Source of the DNA: Paraphaeosphaeria minitans
Taxonomy: Eukaryota; Ascomycota; Dothideomycetes; Pleosporales; Didymosphaeriaceae
Length of the DNA: 64,000 nt
Assembly: GCA_015832175.1 (NCBI GenBank)
Contig: WJXW01000007.1
Span: forward strand, 1,612,001-1,676,000
Direction of reading: 5' to 3'
The position numbers and the translations under genes were made by a program. Shown in pieces: positions 22,583 to 32,769 of the stretch (positions are counted from its first letter, which is position 1; every line of letters begins with the position of its first letter). Below the pieces are notes generated by a model that saw only the letters and a list, made by a program, of their open reading frames with translations, was not told the origin of the DNA and ran no database searches.

Positions 22583-23919
22583 TCATATTCCGCGGTTAAA
22601 CTCCACCAAGCCGTCCTTTCCTCCACGTTCGTGGAATTCATCCTCTAGTGACTTGGCACTTACGGCCTGTCGCTGCGGGAAGGCAGCCAGTGCCAGTGGC
22701 AGTGCAAAGATACTCGTCGCGAAGATGAGACCTGCCCCTCATTAGTACATGTACTCATACAGACGCCGGCTGCCTGCCTGGAAGACTCACCAAGATTCAC
22801 TGGTGTTGTCATCCTCGGCCTCTGCTTCAGCCACTCTGTCTTCTGCAACCGCACGAGGATGAGTGGCGGTAGGACCATGATGGGCGTCGCGTTCAGTACA
22901 CGGCTTATCGCTGTCTCGCCGACCGCAAGCGTTGCTGCCTTCTTGCTCCTGCCCAGAGCTTCCACCTTCAGCTCGCCCTTGTCCACCCGCTGCCTCTCCT
23001 CGTCCGTAAGCACCGGGTATACGTCGATACCCTTCCGTATCTCCTCACCACGCATCAAAAACACATTCAACACACCGGCGCATGCGACAGCGGCGAATGG
23101 TACCAGACGTCCAGCGATCAATTTGGACGAATGGTACCAGACGTCCAGCGATCAATTTGGCATTCGGAGAGAGGCGCTTCAAGCGGGACACTGTGGAGTT
23201 TAGGCCAAGCGCAACACCGCAAGACGCGCCCACGGCAATAAAGTATGACTTGACGATGGCCGAGGTAGGTAGCGGGGTCGATTTGTTCGCGTTCGAGTAG
23301 TTGATAGCCACGTTGAGCGACTGGTTCACTACCTGCCAGCCGAGCGTTCCTGCAGTCTACGCATTCTAAGCAGCCTTCCAGCCATCCGCGATTGCGCTAC
23401 GTACCCCGAGTCCTGGTGTGAGCATGCCGCCCGTGACTACCAAGTTGGACAGCACGAAGGCAGACATCCTGAAGGGCAGAATCACAGGCTCTCCCGTATC
23501 TATGCACCGTCAGCGCTGGTCGCCTCGGACGTCCTTGGTATACCGGTCCGTACCCGGGTGTATCGTAGAATCGATGATCTTCTTCGCCTGCCATAGCTCG
23601 GGGGTCATATCCCGCATCTTCCCCGTCTTATACGCGGTGACGAGTTGTTTCGCATTCTCGAGGCCGGCGGAGGATGTGAGGAGCGTTCTGCACCGCAATT
23701 GTTAGCCACAGTTTTGACCCGGAAAAGGCGTACACATGGTCTGCAAGGGAGACAAAACAGTGGTACTCACCACCCGGTACCCCGTAAAAGAAGCACACCG
23801 GCGCGGCAATCTCACCTTGGATCAGAAACGTCTGCGCAATGCCGCACACGGCCCCAGTACGTGCTGAGATCATACTGCGAGGCTGGCAGGTCGCGATTGC
23901 CTGGTAGTGAAGACGTCAT
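22583..23919 (-). pseudogene. FSF1: Sideroflexin (FSF1-like mitochondrial amino-acid/serine carrier), frame broken by a 34-bp tandem duplication
   Basis: Sideroflexins are inner-mitochondrial-membrane transporters. Exons are 23919-23816, 23687-23554, 23499-23405, 23356-22791 and 22731-22583. The introns are 23815-23688, 23553-23500, 23404-23357 and 22790-22732, all GT-AG with agreeing phase. Signature segments are all present: QYDLSTYWGRVRHCADVSDPRTLL at the start, then MTPELWQAKKIIDSTIHPDTGEP. Next come NQSLNVAINYSNANKSTPL and VLNVFLMRGEEIRKGIDVYPV, then ETAISRVLNATPIMVLPPL. The end is GLVEFNRGI. Exon 4 contains two adjacent copies of a 34-bp unit (23095-23160). Reading across both shifts the frame and reaches a stop within about 27 codons. 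With one copy the model is exactly in frame at 337 residues. No intron can remove the copy, as there is no AG. The locus is either a fresh loss-of-function allele or an assembly error. Confidence 0.85.
23095..23160. repeat. 34-bp tandem duplication inside FSF1 exon 4
   Basis: The copies begin at 23095 and 23129. The first 32 bases of each are identical (GAATGGTACCAGACGTCC... to ...CAATTTGG). Since 34 is not a multiple of three, the downstream frame is lost. Confidence 0.95.
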
Positions 23920-24468
23920 TGCGGCGGTCACTCAAGGGAGCAGGCGCAGTAATACCTGCGAGAAAGCTGCCGGACTGTGAAAAAGTTCCGGTGTCTGTGG
24001 AGGGGAGCTGGTGGAAACCTACACCGCTATCGGCGCTATGAACCGTAGTGCAGGGCATGACACGCGCTCGGTTCGCGACCACAGCCGCGACAAAGCGACG
24101 GCGATGACGGCCCCCTTTCCGAACACAAGGCTCACTGACCAAAAGGCAAAATAAACACCATGACATGCTTGAATATCAAGTTTGGATTACGTTTCTATGC
24201 CATGTACGTCCTCTAAACGACCATCATAGCACGATGTATATTTTTGTTCTACCCTTTCCCGTCATCTTCCATTGCAATGACCATTACTTATTTACCGTTA
24301 CCCAAACGCTTTTTCCTGCCGGGAGTGAACCCGAAGAAGCATCAACCCATTCAATGCCAAAAATCAAGGAAAATGCGAAATGCAAATTGCAATGCAACGC
24401 CAGTGCAATATGTACAGTTCAAATGCCGTGTCCGATCTCGCGGAAAGGTCGTGTCAACATGTCGGACT
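23920..24468. other. Intergenic, 0.55 kb
   Basis: Promoter side of FSF1 and 3' flank of the next minus-strand gene. I saw nothing else. Confidence 0.5.
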
Positions 24469-27175
24469 TTATTTCTTCTTCTTGTCCTTCTTGCCTTTCT
24501 GATCGGAAACTGATTCTAGAATCGAGTCGAAGGTCTTGTTCGGGTCGTGCATAGATGCAGGTCGCAACATGGGCGAGTTACTGCCAGGAGAGGGAGCACC
24601 GCCTCCCGGCGCAAAACTGGGAGGAAGAGGCAGAGCTTCTAACCCGAGGTTCATCACGCTCTCGCGTCGACGGTCGCTGTGTTGACTATCTGATCGAGGC
24701 CGCGGTATTGCTGCTGAGGAGGCGTCCAAGAACCCAGGTGGAGGTGGCAGAGGGGCGGCATTCATTTCGTGCATAGCTGCATTCAACATCGTGTCGTTCT
24801 GCGCCCATTTCAATGCCAATTGCCAGCAGTGAGACCTGCGGAAGACGCCTTCGACTCCGTTCTCGACGACATCGGTCGGCAAGCTTACTACTTGGGAGCC
24901 TCCAGCAACGTTGAACCATGTTCTCGAGCGCGAAGTGTCGTCGCGACCCCAAGGTGTTCCAGCTCGTGGCACCTCACAAAGGAAGTATTCTACGCCGTCG
25001 GTGAAACGAACGCCGGGCGCATCGATTACCAACATGGGCAGAGACTGAATCACAGCGTAGAGGAAGAGCCATTGGCCTGCTCTCAATTCGTAAAGCCCTT
25101 CCATGGTGCAGCCAGAAGCCTGCTTCTGCTCGAAGTGCCGGAAAGCATCTAAGAACGCGGTGTTCTTTTCGGCGTCTGCATTGTGCGCAGCCTTGATCAT
25201 CCGCGCGATCTGGTCCTTGCTCAGTTTCTTGCTACGCGCCTTCGTATCCTTCTTCCTGTCACCGGACGGATACTCCTTGTTGACTTCCCTCAGCGTGGGA
25301 TACAACGGTATATCGAAAGGTATCGGCGGTTGCACAGGGGGCGTGCTGCGATCGTACTCGCTCAAAACCTTGCGCATGGCAAGGGCTGCGATCGATTCGA
25401 AGTCTGTCCGCTCGTCGTCGCTCATGAAACCATCGGCCGTACGGTTGGTAAGGTTTGTTCGATCCACTAGCAGATCGTAGAGGTCGGATAGATCGTGGTA
25501 CATTTCCCGTAATACCAAGCGATTCAGTCCGCTTGTGGTGAGGCTGTTCTTCTTTGACCGCGCTTTTGGCAACCAACCTCCATATTTCGTTTTGTAGTAG
25601 TCCAGTGCAAATGAACGTGTACTCATGAAGGCCGCTTTCCACTTGGCAAACCGCACAGCCTTTTTCTCGTCTGCCATGGCAGAGTTCATGATGCCGGCAA
25701 ACATGGCAGGAAACTCGAACTCCTTGAGTTTGTTGTTGATGCTCTTTTCGCGATGATCCAAGTCCAAAGCTGCGCGAGCTAGACGTGTCCCTGTCTTCGG
25801 GCTGATCATATCGTATTTGGGATCGTTGAGCTCCTTGATACTGTCAAATTTGCCCACGGCGTGGACGAAACCCTCAGTGTACAACGACATGGACCGCATC
25901 TTCTCTCCAAGAACAATAGCTTCAATGGCCTTGACCCGACTTTGTCGAACATCCGCCATGTTCAATTCGTCAACGTAGGCGTTGAAGCTTGACGCTGCCA
26001 CCTCGCCGTATGTAGACCCATCTACATTCGAGAAGTTGTAATGCTGAAGAATACCGGCTATGCGCAGGAAAATATTGAAAATCTCCGAGTGGCGCTTGGT
26101 AGCGACCAACGACTGCCCAATGAGGAATGCGAAAAAGTTGCGATAAGAAACGAGAGTATCAATGTCTTTGGTGACGAGTTGGGGCTCGGAGTTGGTTGGT
26201 GTGATGGGAGCTTGATCAGTAGACAAGGCGATGGGCATGTACAAATGCTTTTCGGAGTGATCGTCCTCAGTCGCATCGCTGAGAGCTCTCGATCCCTTTG
26301 ATCCTTCGGAACTGTCTATGACACTGGCATCTGGGGAACCGGTGCGCGAAGGGTTTCCGTATGTGGTCGACGAATCGCGTACGGAGCGGTCGGGCAGTTC
26401 AGGAGTCTCGCTATAAAGTTGCCCGTGTAGCAGCCTCGTCATGTACTGAGACGATGCATACACAGAAGAATCTATGCGGAAAGAAGGGCCCTTGTCGGAG
26501 GTGCGCGGAAAGAGGTATACGAGGGTGTCGCCGTTATCATCCCACAACTCGGGTACCTTTCGAGCTCGTCAGCCCCTGTCAAGCAGCTCATCTCTATAGA
26601 CTTACCCTCTCGCCGTTCAGCAACATGGTCAAACTGTATTCCACCTTCCCTTTGTGCCCAACGACCCACGCCAACGGGCCATCGAGATGTCGTTGGTTCG
26701 CATCCATGCGCTCATCGCTGCTCTCTCCATAGCCGAACAACCTGCTGCGACGTTTGTTCTTCTTGCCATCTGCGTCTGTCCCGGGCGTGAGCAGACCTCC
26801 AGTGGGTGTGCTGGGTGTGCCAGGCCTGCTCTTGCTCAACCGGCCGGGAGAGCTGCTTCGCGAGTTCGAGTAGGAGCTGGTTAGAGGGGGTGGCGGCTCG
26901 AGCGGTGCGAAAGCGGCAGCTACGGATTCGACGGTCTGGATCGTGGCTGGGGTGCTTTCGGAGACGTTGCGTGGAGTTTGGGAAGGAGAAGGGTAGTCGG
27001 GTGTCAACGAGTGCGAGGTGATGCGCTTCTTTACTTTTGAGAGACGGCTACTCGATTCTGACGAGGCAGCAGAGCCCGATTCTTTTGATTCCTTGATGTC
27101 TTTCGAGTCGGCGGAGCCTATGGAGAAGAGCGAGGAGAGCCTGCGGCCCGGTTTCTTTCTGGGTACGCCCAGCAT
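24469..27175 (-). CDS. Fungal-specific protein of unknown function (DUF8004-like)
   Basis: The protein has 885 residues. Exon 1 is 27175-26606, the intron is 26605-26557 (GTAAGT...AAG), and exon 2 is 26556-24469. The first ~150 residues are Ser/Pro-rich and disordered, with basic patches (RKKPGRRLSSLF, KKNKRRSRLFGYG). Then comes AWVVGHKGKVEYSLTMLLNGERV joined by splicing to PELWDDNGDTLVYLFPR. That is the opening pattern of a large domain shared by Pezizomycotina proteins that I remember as DUF8004. A helical region follows (about 280-620), then a Pro-rich tail ending in a Lys cluster (KGKKDKKKK). No transmembrane segment or catalytic motif is apparent. Function is unknown. The DUF name is from memory; the domain pattern and splice are read directly. 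Confidence 0.82.
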
Positions 27176-28752
27176 GGTGAAGCGCCGCGCAGCGCAGCGG
27201 ATGGTCTACGTCTACGAGCGATGGGTCAAGACTGCGGCGCAGGCAAGCTCAGCAGGTCGGCCTTTGTTTGCCTATTTCGACCACACAATGGCTCCAACAA
27301 GGTCGACAAAACAAGTCAGGAGGTGGACAAGGGAATTCGAGTGGGCAGTGCGGTCGGATGGCTGCGGAGTTAGGCTCGCCGTAAAAGCTCGTCTATGCGA
27401 TGGACAGTACAAACAAACACAACGCCATGGACAAGGGCGGCAATTTCGGTAACAGCTTCCACTGGAAGTGTTGTCGAGAGAGAGAGAGAGCTATGAAGAG
27501 CTAGTGCCTTGGGGAGGCCCATTGTATATGTCGGGCGTGCGGCCAGCGAACGACGAGGCGGCCAGTGCAAAACTGGAGCGGATGAAACCATTGCGCGTGA
27601 AGACCAGGCACCTCGACAGGGGTCCCTCGATGACGCCGCCCCGTGCTCAGACCAACACCATCGCCACGCAGCGAAAAACCCCAGGCCAGTCGGCTTACCG
27701 TGACACTGCTCGAGGCCGTATACACAGTGCGGCTCATGCTGGTCAGCTTGGGCGCGTTCAACTAGCACCTGGAGACGGCCTTTGCGAAGTTGGGCTTGCT
27801 GGACATGTTCGACCTTGCTACTTCACTGAGAGAGCTCCCAGGCCCATGAGTGCACGCTTCCGAGCCGATCTGCCGCGCGCGAGTCGTCATCCGACGTCGA
27901 ATTCAGGTGCTCAATAAGAAATGGCCCTGCGCCATGCCTCTGTGTGGGATGATGAGTGACGGGTCCAGGGACGACGCCGACGGCCCGCAAGTGTTGCCCA
28001 TGGGGCCGCGGCGCAAAGGTCAAAGGCCTTCTTCGCTCGGCTCGAACCGCAGCAACGAAGCAAGGTGCTGGAAAGGAGACGGTTGCTGCCGGCCTCAATT
28101 GAGCTTACGACCACATCAGCAGCTGAAGAGCAGTACAACATGGGCAGTTTTCGCCCGTGTCGTTTGATACTTCGCCTAGCACCATGACGTATGCCTTGTC
28201 GATGGGTGAAGGAAGGAAACAGGAGGCGGGAGGCGGGAAGCGGGAAGCTTGGCGAATGTCGCCGTTTGCTGCTGCTGGAAAATGGAAGCTGGACGCTGGA
28301 AGTTCGAAGCTGGAAGTTGGACGCTCGAAGCTCGAAGGAGCGAGATCAGCATGGGCAAGTCGACAGCGCTTCCCCAGCATGCGTCCTGCACTGCAACATG
28401 TTAGGAGATTCTTTAATTGTCCCAAACCAGTCGCACCGCATCCAGCCGCCTCAGCCCGCGCGCCACACGCCCTCCAGCCCTCCAGCCCTCCAACCCTCCA
28501 GCCCTCCAACCCTCCAGCCCTCCAACCCTCCAGCCCTCCAACCCTCCAGCCACACGCCTTAGCTATCGATAGATATCTAGTGCGCGTTATTTTCACCTCG
28601 ATGGGCCCATGGGCACGTAGGCACGGTTAGCGTTGCCGTTGCCGTGCTCCCCCAAAGGCCCGCTGCCCTCGATGCCCTGCGCCTTGACTCGGATGCCTCA
28701 GCATCCAATATATTCGATATTTCGTCCGCCCTCTTCGCGGCCAAAGACAACC
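27176..28752. other. Gene-free 1.6 kb between divergent genes
   Basis: The proximal part is GC-rich with overlapping open frames but no motifs. About 28200-28345 is built from short purine-rich repeats around GGAAGC and GAAGCTGGA, and 28471-28554 is a minisatellite. I saw no gene. Confidence 0.5.
28471..28554. repeat. Minisatellite of 8-bp units CCCTCCAG/CCCTCCAA
   Basis: About ten adjacent 8-bp units, mostly alternating so that a 16-bp higher-order period is visible. It lies 200-280 bp upstream of the aminotransferase ATG. Confidence 0.85.
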
Positions 28753-31006
28753 ATGGCTGCATTGAACTTCTCCGAGATTGCCGGCGGCGGCTCCGCAACT
28801 AGCTCCAACACACTCATCAATCTATTGAGAGGGCACGTCGGTTTTCCTAGCCTCTTGCTCCTTCGCTAGCAGACCTTGGGCCGTTGTGCGCCGCGTGGGC
28901 CGCGGTTCATAAGGGTTACGCGTAACTGACAGCATTGACATTGTTGCATTTGAGACCCCCTGCTAACCTGTCCCCGCTCCAGATGGCCGAATACCTCACT
29001 ACTCCCTACTCGTCTTATCGAAAAGGGCTCGCGCAGTGTACTTCAGCATCCGTCGATAGCGTTTCCCGCCTTGCTGTATGCACCTGACAATGGTGATCTC
29101 AAAGTACCGCGCCTGCAGAAGGAGTTGCTGTCTCCATGGTGGTTGCTGACATGCACCCCAGTTACGCCAGAACATGGCCTCATGGCTTACGACTTTCTAC
29201 CAAACAGCGCCACCCATCTCCGACGACCGTATCGCTGTCACCGGTGGAGCTTCGCAGAATCTGGCGAATCTCCTCCAGGTCTTCACCGATCCGGTGTATA
29301 CGCGTAACGTGTGGATCGTCGCTCCAGCCTATATGCTGGCTTTCAGGATATTTGATGACAGCGGACTAAAGTTGCGAGCCGTCCCAGAGGATGAACATGG
29401 CATCGATATTGAGTACTTGCGAAGCGAAATCAGAAAGAGAGAAGATGAAGCACAGTCGCAAGTAGGCAGCAGTGAGGTGAGTCGTGCTACTCTTGCACAC
29501 CCGCATGTACACCAATCCTAGTGCAACCCTGAACGGACGTGCACTCCATCCCTACGGGAGTGGACGCGAAAACCTGTGGATCAGCCTGCCGTTAACTGCT
29601 GGCTTACCACACCCGTTCGTACAACGCTTCCTCGGCCGTCCGAGATGCTCCACGCGTGCTGTTGTACCGGACTGACCCCGCGATAGCCCATTAAGCCTCA
29701 CAGACCATGGTCCAAGTTCTACCGCCACGTCATCTATGCAGTTCCTACCTTCTCGAACCCCTCGTTCAAGACGATGACGCTAGAGCGAAGGGAGCAGCTA
29801 GTTAGACTAGCACGGGAGTACGACGCTCTCATCATCACGGATGATGTGTACGGTATGTGTTTCTGGACATGTCATAGTGTAACTCCGGCTGAGTACCTTG
29901 ACCAGACTTTTTGCAATGGCCAGCGAGTCTTACGGCCCAAGACCTGTCTCTCGACAAAGCTATTCTACCTAGGATTGTCGATGTGGATCGTTACCTCGAC
30001 GGTGGTGCTGAACGGGAAGGTGCTGATGGATTCGGCAACTCGGTGTCGAACGGTAGCTTCTCGAAGATTGCTGGCCCCGGACTAAGGACTGGTTGGTGTG
30101 AGGGTACCTCGAAATTGGCATTTGGGGTCTCTCAGACGTAAGTGTGCCATGTCCAATCTCGCCCCAAAGAGTTGTGGCACGGACACGCGGGTCGTAATTC
30201 GTCGTGCGGCGTTCTAGAGCGTCGCACGGTGGGCTCTACGTCGTGAAGAGGACCGAAAGGGGACATCGCACCTGAATGTCAGTTAACGTGGTTACAGCGG
30301 CTCAAGCAGGTCAGGCGGTGCGCCTTCTCAGATCGCCGCTACCATTCTCGCAGAAATCATTGCGTCGGGAGATCTCCAGCGCCATGTCTATGAGGTCCTT
30401 CAACCTTCGTATGGCAGACGTTATCAGAAGATGGTGACGGCAATCGAAAAAGAACTCATCCCTCTTGGAGCTCGTCTGCCACAAACAGATCGAGACGTCG
30501 TCGGGGGGTATTTTGTGTGGCTGACGTTGCCGTCCGGAATCGAGAGCACTGTCGTCGTGCAACGCGCGAAAGAAGAGGAGAACGTTGTTGTTGCGCAGGT
30601 GCGAAGTGTCTCGAGTGCTATCCGGCTACACTGACTGTTCTGCGCAGGGTGAGATTTTCGAGGTGCCGGGTGACACAAAGCACGCAGGTACCCATTTCGA
30701 AAATGATATCAGGTAGGCATCCGCCATGTCTTGGAGCCACTGCAGCGTTGCGGCGCAATCTATATTGCATATACCGACGACCGTTGTACTTGGGGCATAG
30801 GTCATTTGAGCAAACTGGTTCTCGACTGTGCTAACCCTCGTAGGATGTGCTTCGCTTGGGAAGACGAAGACGTACTGGGCGAGGGTATCGAGCGCCTTGC
30901 ACGGGTGATCCGCACGCTCCAGCGTGAGCAACAAGATGGGGGCGCACAGTCGGCACAGTCGTCCATGCAACACGCCACCGAGGCCAGCGCAAAGGACTTC
31001 TGGTAA
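28753..31006 (+). CDS. PLP-dependent class I/II aminotransferase (Aro8/YER152C-like)
   Basis: Fold-type I aminotransferase of 480 residues. Exons are 28753-28832, 28983-29103, 29162-29476, 29687-29852, 29906-30137, 30298-30598, 30648-30712 and 30844-31006. Visible motifs are INLLRGWPN at the start, RIAVTGGASQNLANLLQVF for cofactor phosphate binding, and VIYAVPTFSNPS. The PLP aspartate motif is ALIITDDVYDF. The Schiff-base lysine is Lys281 in NGSFSKIAGPGLRTGW, followed by SSRSGGAPSQ. The family acts on aromatic or branched amino acids or 2-aminoadipate; the substrate here is not known. Intron 1 (28833-28982) needs a GC donor (GCACGT) to restore LLRGWPN; all others are GT-AG. Introns 1, 3, 5 and 7 are 150, 210, 160 and 131 nt, much longer than the ~50 nt usual in this window. 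Because of the short exons, isolated open frames here look fragmented, yet the spliced frame is intact. Confidence 0.88.
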
Positions 31007-31630
31007 AGCAGCGGAGTGGCTGAGGCGAGTCCAACTGTCCGATGCATGTGAGCTTAAGTACATGTTTAGCTACCTTGTTCTACTTTGGCGCGGACGGTGA
31101 GCGTGTAGAATGCCCGTCAAGGCTTCCTATTGGCCGACGATTCAGCATTAATAGACGCGGGTAAGTAGCCGGGATGTACGCGTGCACTGCTGCCATCAAA
31201 CGATGGTCGACTCCGTAGTGCCACCTGAAATGAAAGTGCATTCTATCACAGGCTCGAAGCGCTTTTGCCTGGGCGGAGATGCTCGTGATGCGCCGGTATG
31301 TACACGATCCACGGCGGTGTGTCCGACGTCAATCAGGGCTCGGGCGCGTGGAGAGGCTGTGGTGCTCCAGTCGCACGGTGCGAGCTCAAATATGCGCGGA
31401 CGGTGAAACAGGCCAGGCGACGACAGAATTGAAGTGAGGGGGGGGGCCTTTGTTCGTGACAGCTTCCCGAGCGCGTTAGGCACAAGGCTCCCCTACCTAC
31501 GGGCTTCGACGTCCGTCGCGATCCAAGCATTGCGAAATGAAGGATGCGGCGAAGCTTCTATCCCCGCGGGCGTGCTCTCTGCCATCTGCCTGGGGCCCTA
31601 ACCGGGCGGGTGACATCCGACTGTGTGAGT

Positions 31631-31755
31631 GGTCCGGCGGCGGGTGTCCTTGTGCTGGCGACTCTTCGGCGGCGGCGGGTGTCGACGTGTTGGCGACTGT
31701 GCAGGGCGACAGAATGACTGCTTCGGCGGCGGGTGTGTCCATGTGCTGGCGGCGC
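31631..31755. repeat. Imperfect GC-rich repeat, three copies of a GGCGGCGGGTGT...TGGCG unit
   Basis: Three copies of (T)CGGCGGCGGGTGT followed by a variable CNTGT.CTGGCG segment. The spacing is irregular. It makes false open frames on both strands. Confidence 0.6.
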
Positions 31756-32607
31756 GTCGCCTTGCCGTGGCCTCTCGCCGGGGAGCCAGCACCTGGCGCT
31801 GAAGCGCTGCCAGCAGGATTGTCTCCCGCGAAGCCAGTGAGATGGTGCATGGGAGCCAACGCTTCCGTGGCTGAGACGTCTTGCTGTTTCAGAGCCCTGG
31901 ACTCGGCTGTGGCACCGGCGGCACCCTTGGCGAGCGATCTGCCGCCATGCCAGGCACAGAACCACAACCCTCGCTGGACTCTTCAGGCTCCCCTTCACTG
32001 ACTGGCCCACGGCTCCCGCCTGTTTCACGCCCGCAAAATGACTGGGAACGCTATCAACTGACTTCCCTGCACCTCGATATCTGCCTGTGCAACTTTCGAG
32101 CCTCGTGCATTCCTTGCTGCCGCTTCGGGACGCGCGCCCTCCCGCCGGCAGCTATGGCTCTGTGTCCTCACCATGGCACGCAGCATTCCCATGGCTTGCG
32201 GGCTGACGTGAATGGGTCGACGGGCGTCACTGGGCATGGTGGCGCGGAGAAAGAGATAGGGTACGTTGTGAAGACTCCGGATATAAAATGTCAATGCCAT
32301 GCTGGCAGTGAAGGGGTCAGACGGGAGCGAGAAACGCATGCCGGCCATCAGAAACTTGAAACAACGAGGGGTGAAAACACGCCTGCCCATTGGTGCCAGC
32401 TTACTCTCGCCTCTGTGAGTCCAGCCTAATCTCTTTTGCCTCCGGTGACTCTCTATATGAACAATGTCCGCCGCTTGCTTGCATATTTTGTCCTTCACGC
32501 AACCTGCTGTTGCTCGCATTGTATTGTGCTATTTTCTTCTCTTCATCCGCATTGTGTCGGTTATTCATTCATTCGTTGCCACCTTCACTCCGCTATGCAC
32601 GGTGTTT

Positions 32608-32660
32608 TTATATAGAGCTTCTTTCCTCTTCCACCGTTGCTCCAACAACTTGCATTCTTT
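32608..32660 (+). promoter_or_regulatory. Probable core promoter of the GH55 gene (TATA plus CT-rich tract)
   Basis: TTATATAG at about 32608 is followed by a pyrimidine-rich run, the usual arrangement of strongly expressed fungal promoters. The ATG follows at 32770. Inferred. Confidence 0.4.
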
Positions 32661-32769
32661 ACACACCAACCCCACCAACGCGTCTCTGTGAGACTAACTT
32701 TGATTTCCAAAGTCCCGACAATCCTTCAAACCAACTTTTACATTTTCAAAACTCAAACTAGCTGTCATC

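Larger units (their letters stand above)
31007..32769. other. Gene-free 1.8 kb upstream of the GH55 gene
   Basis: About 31500-32050 is GC-rich with overlapping open frames on both strands and an imperfect repeat (31631-31755); no coding motifs were seen. The last 400 bp look like a promoter and leader, with TATA-like sites followed by pyrimidine tracts. Confidence 0.5.

Noticed and set aside
28105..28596. Minus-strand open frame with Gly-Leu-Glu-Gly-Trp repeats
   Set aside because: It is the translation of the 8-bp minisatellite at 28471-28554.
28983..30712. Possible pseudogene status of the aminotransferase because of many short frames
   Set aside because: Seven introns with agreeing phase give an intact 480-residue protein, including the PLP lysine.
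31497..32028. Overlapping ~155-codon open frames on both strands
   Set aside because: They coincide with an imperfect GC-rich repeat and lack motifs.
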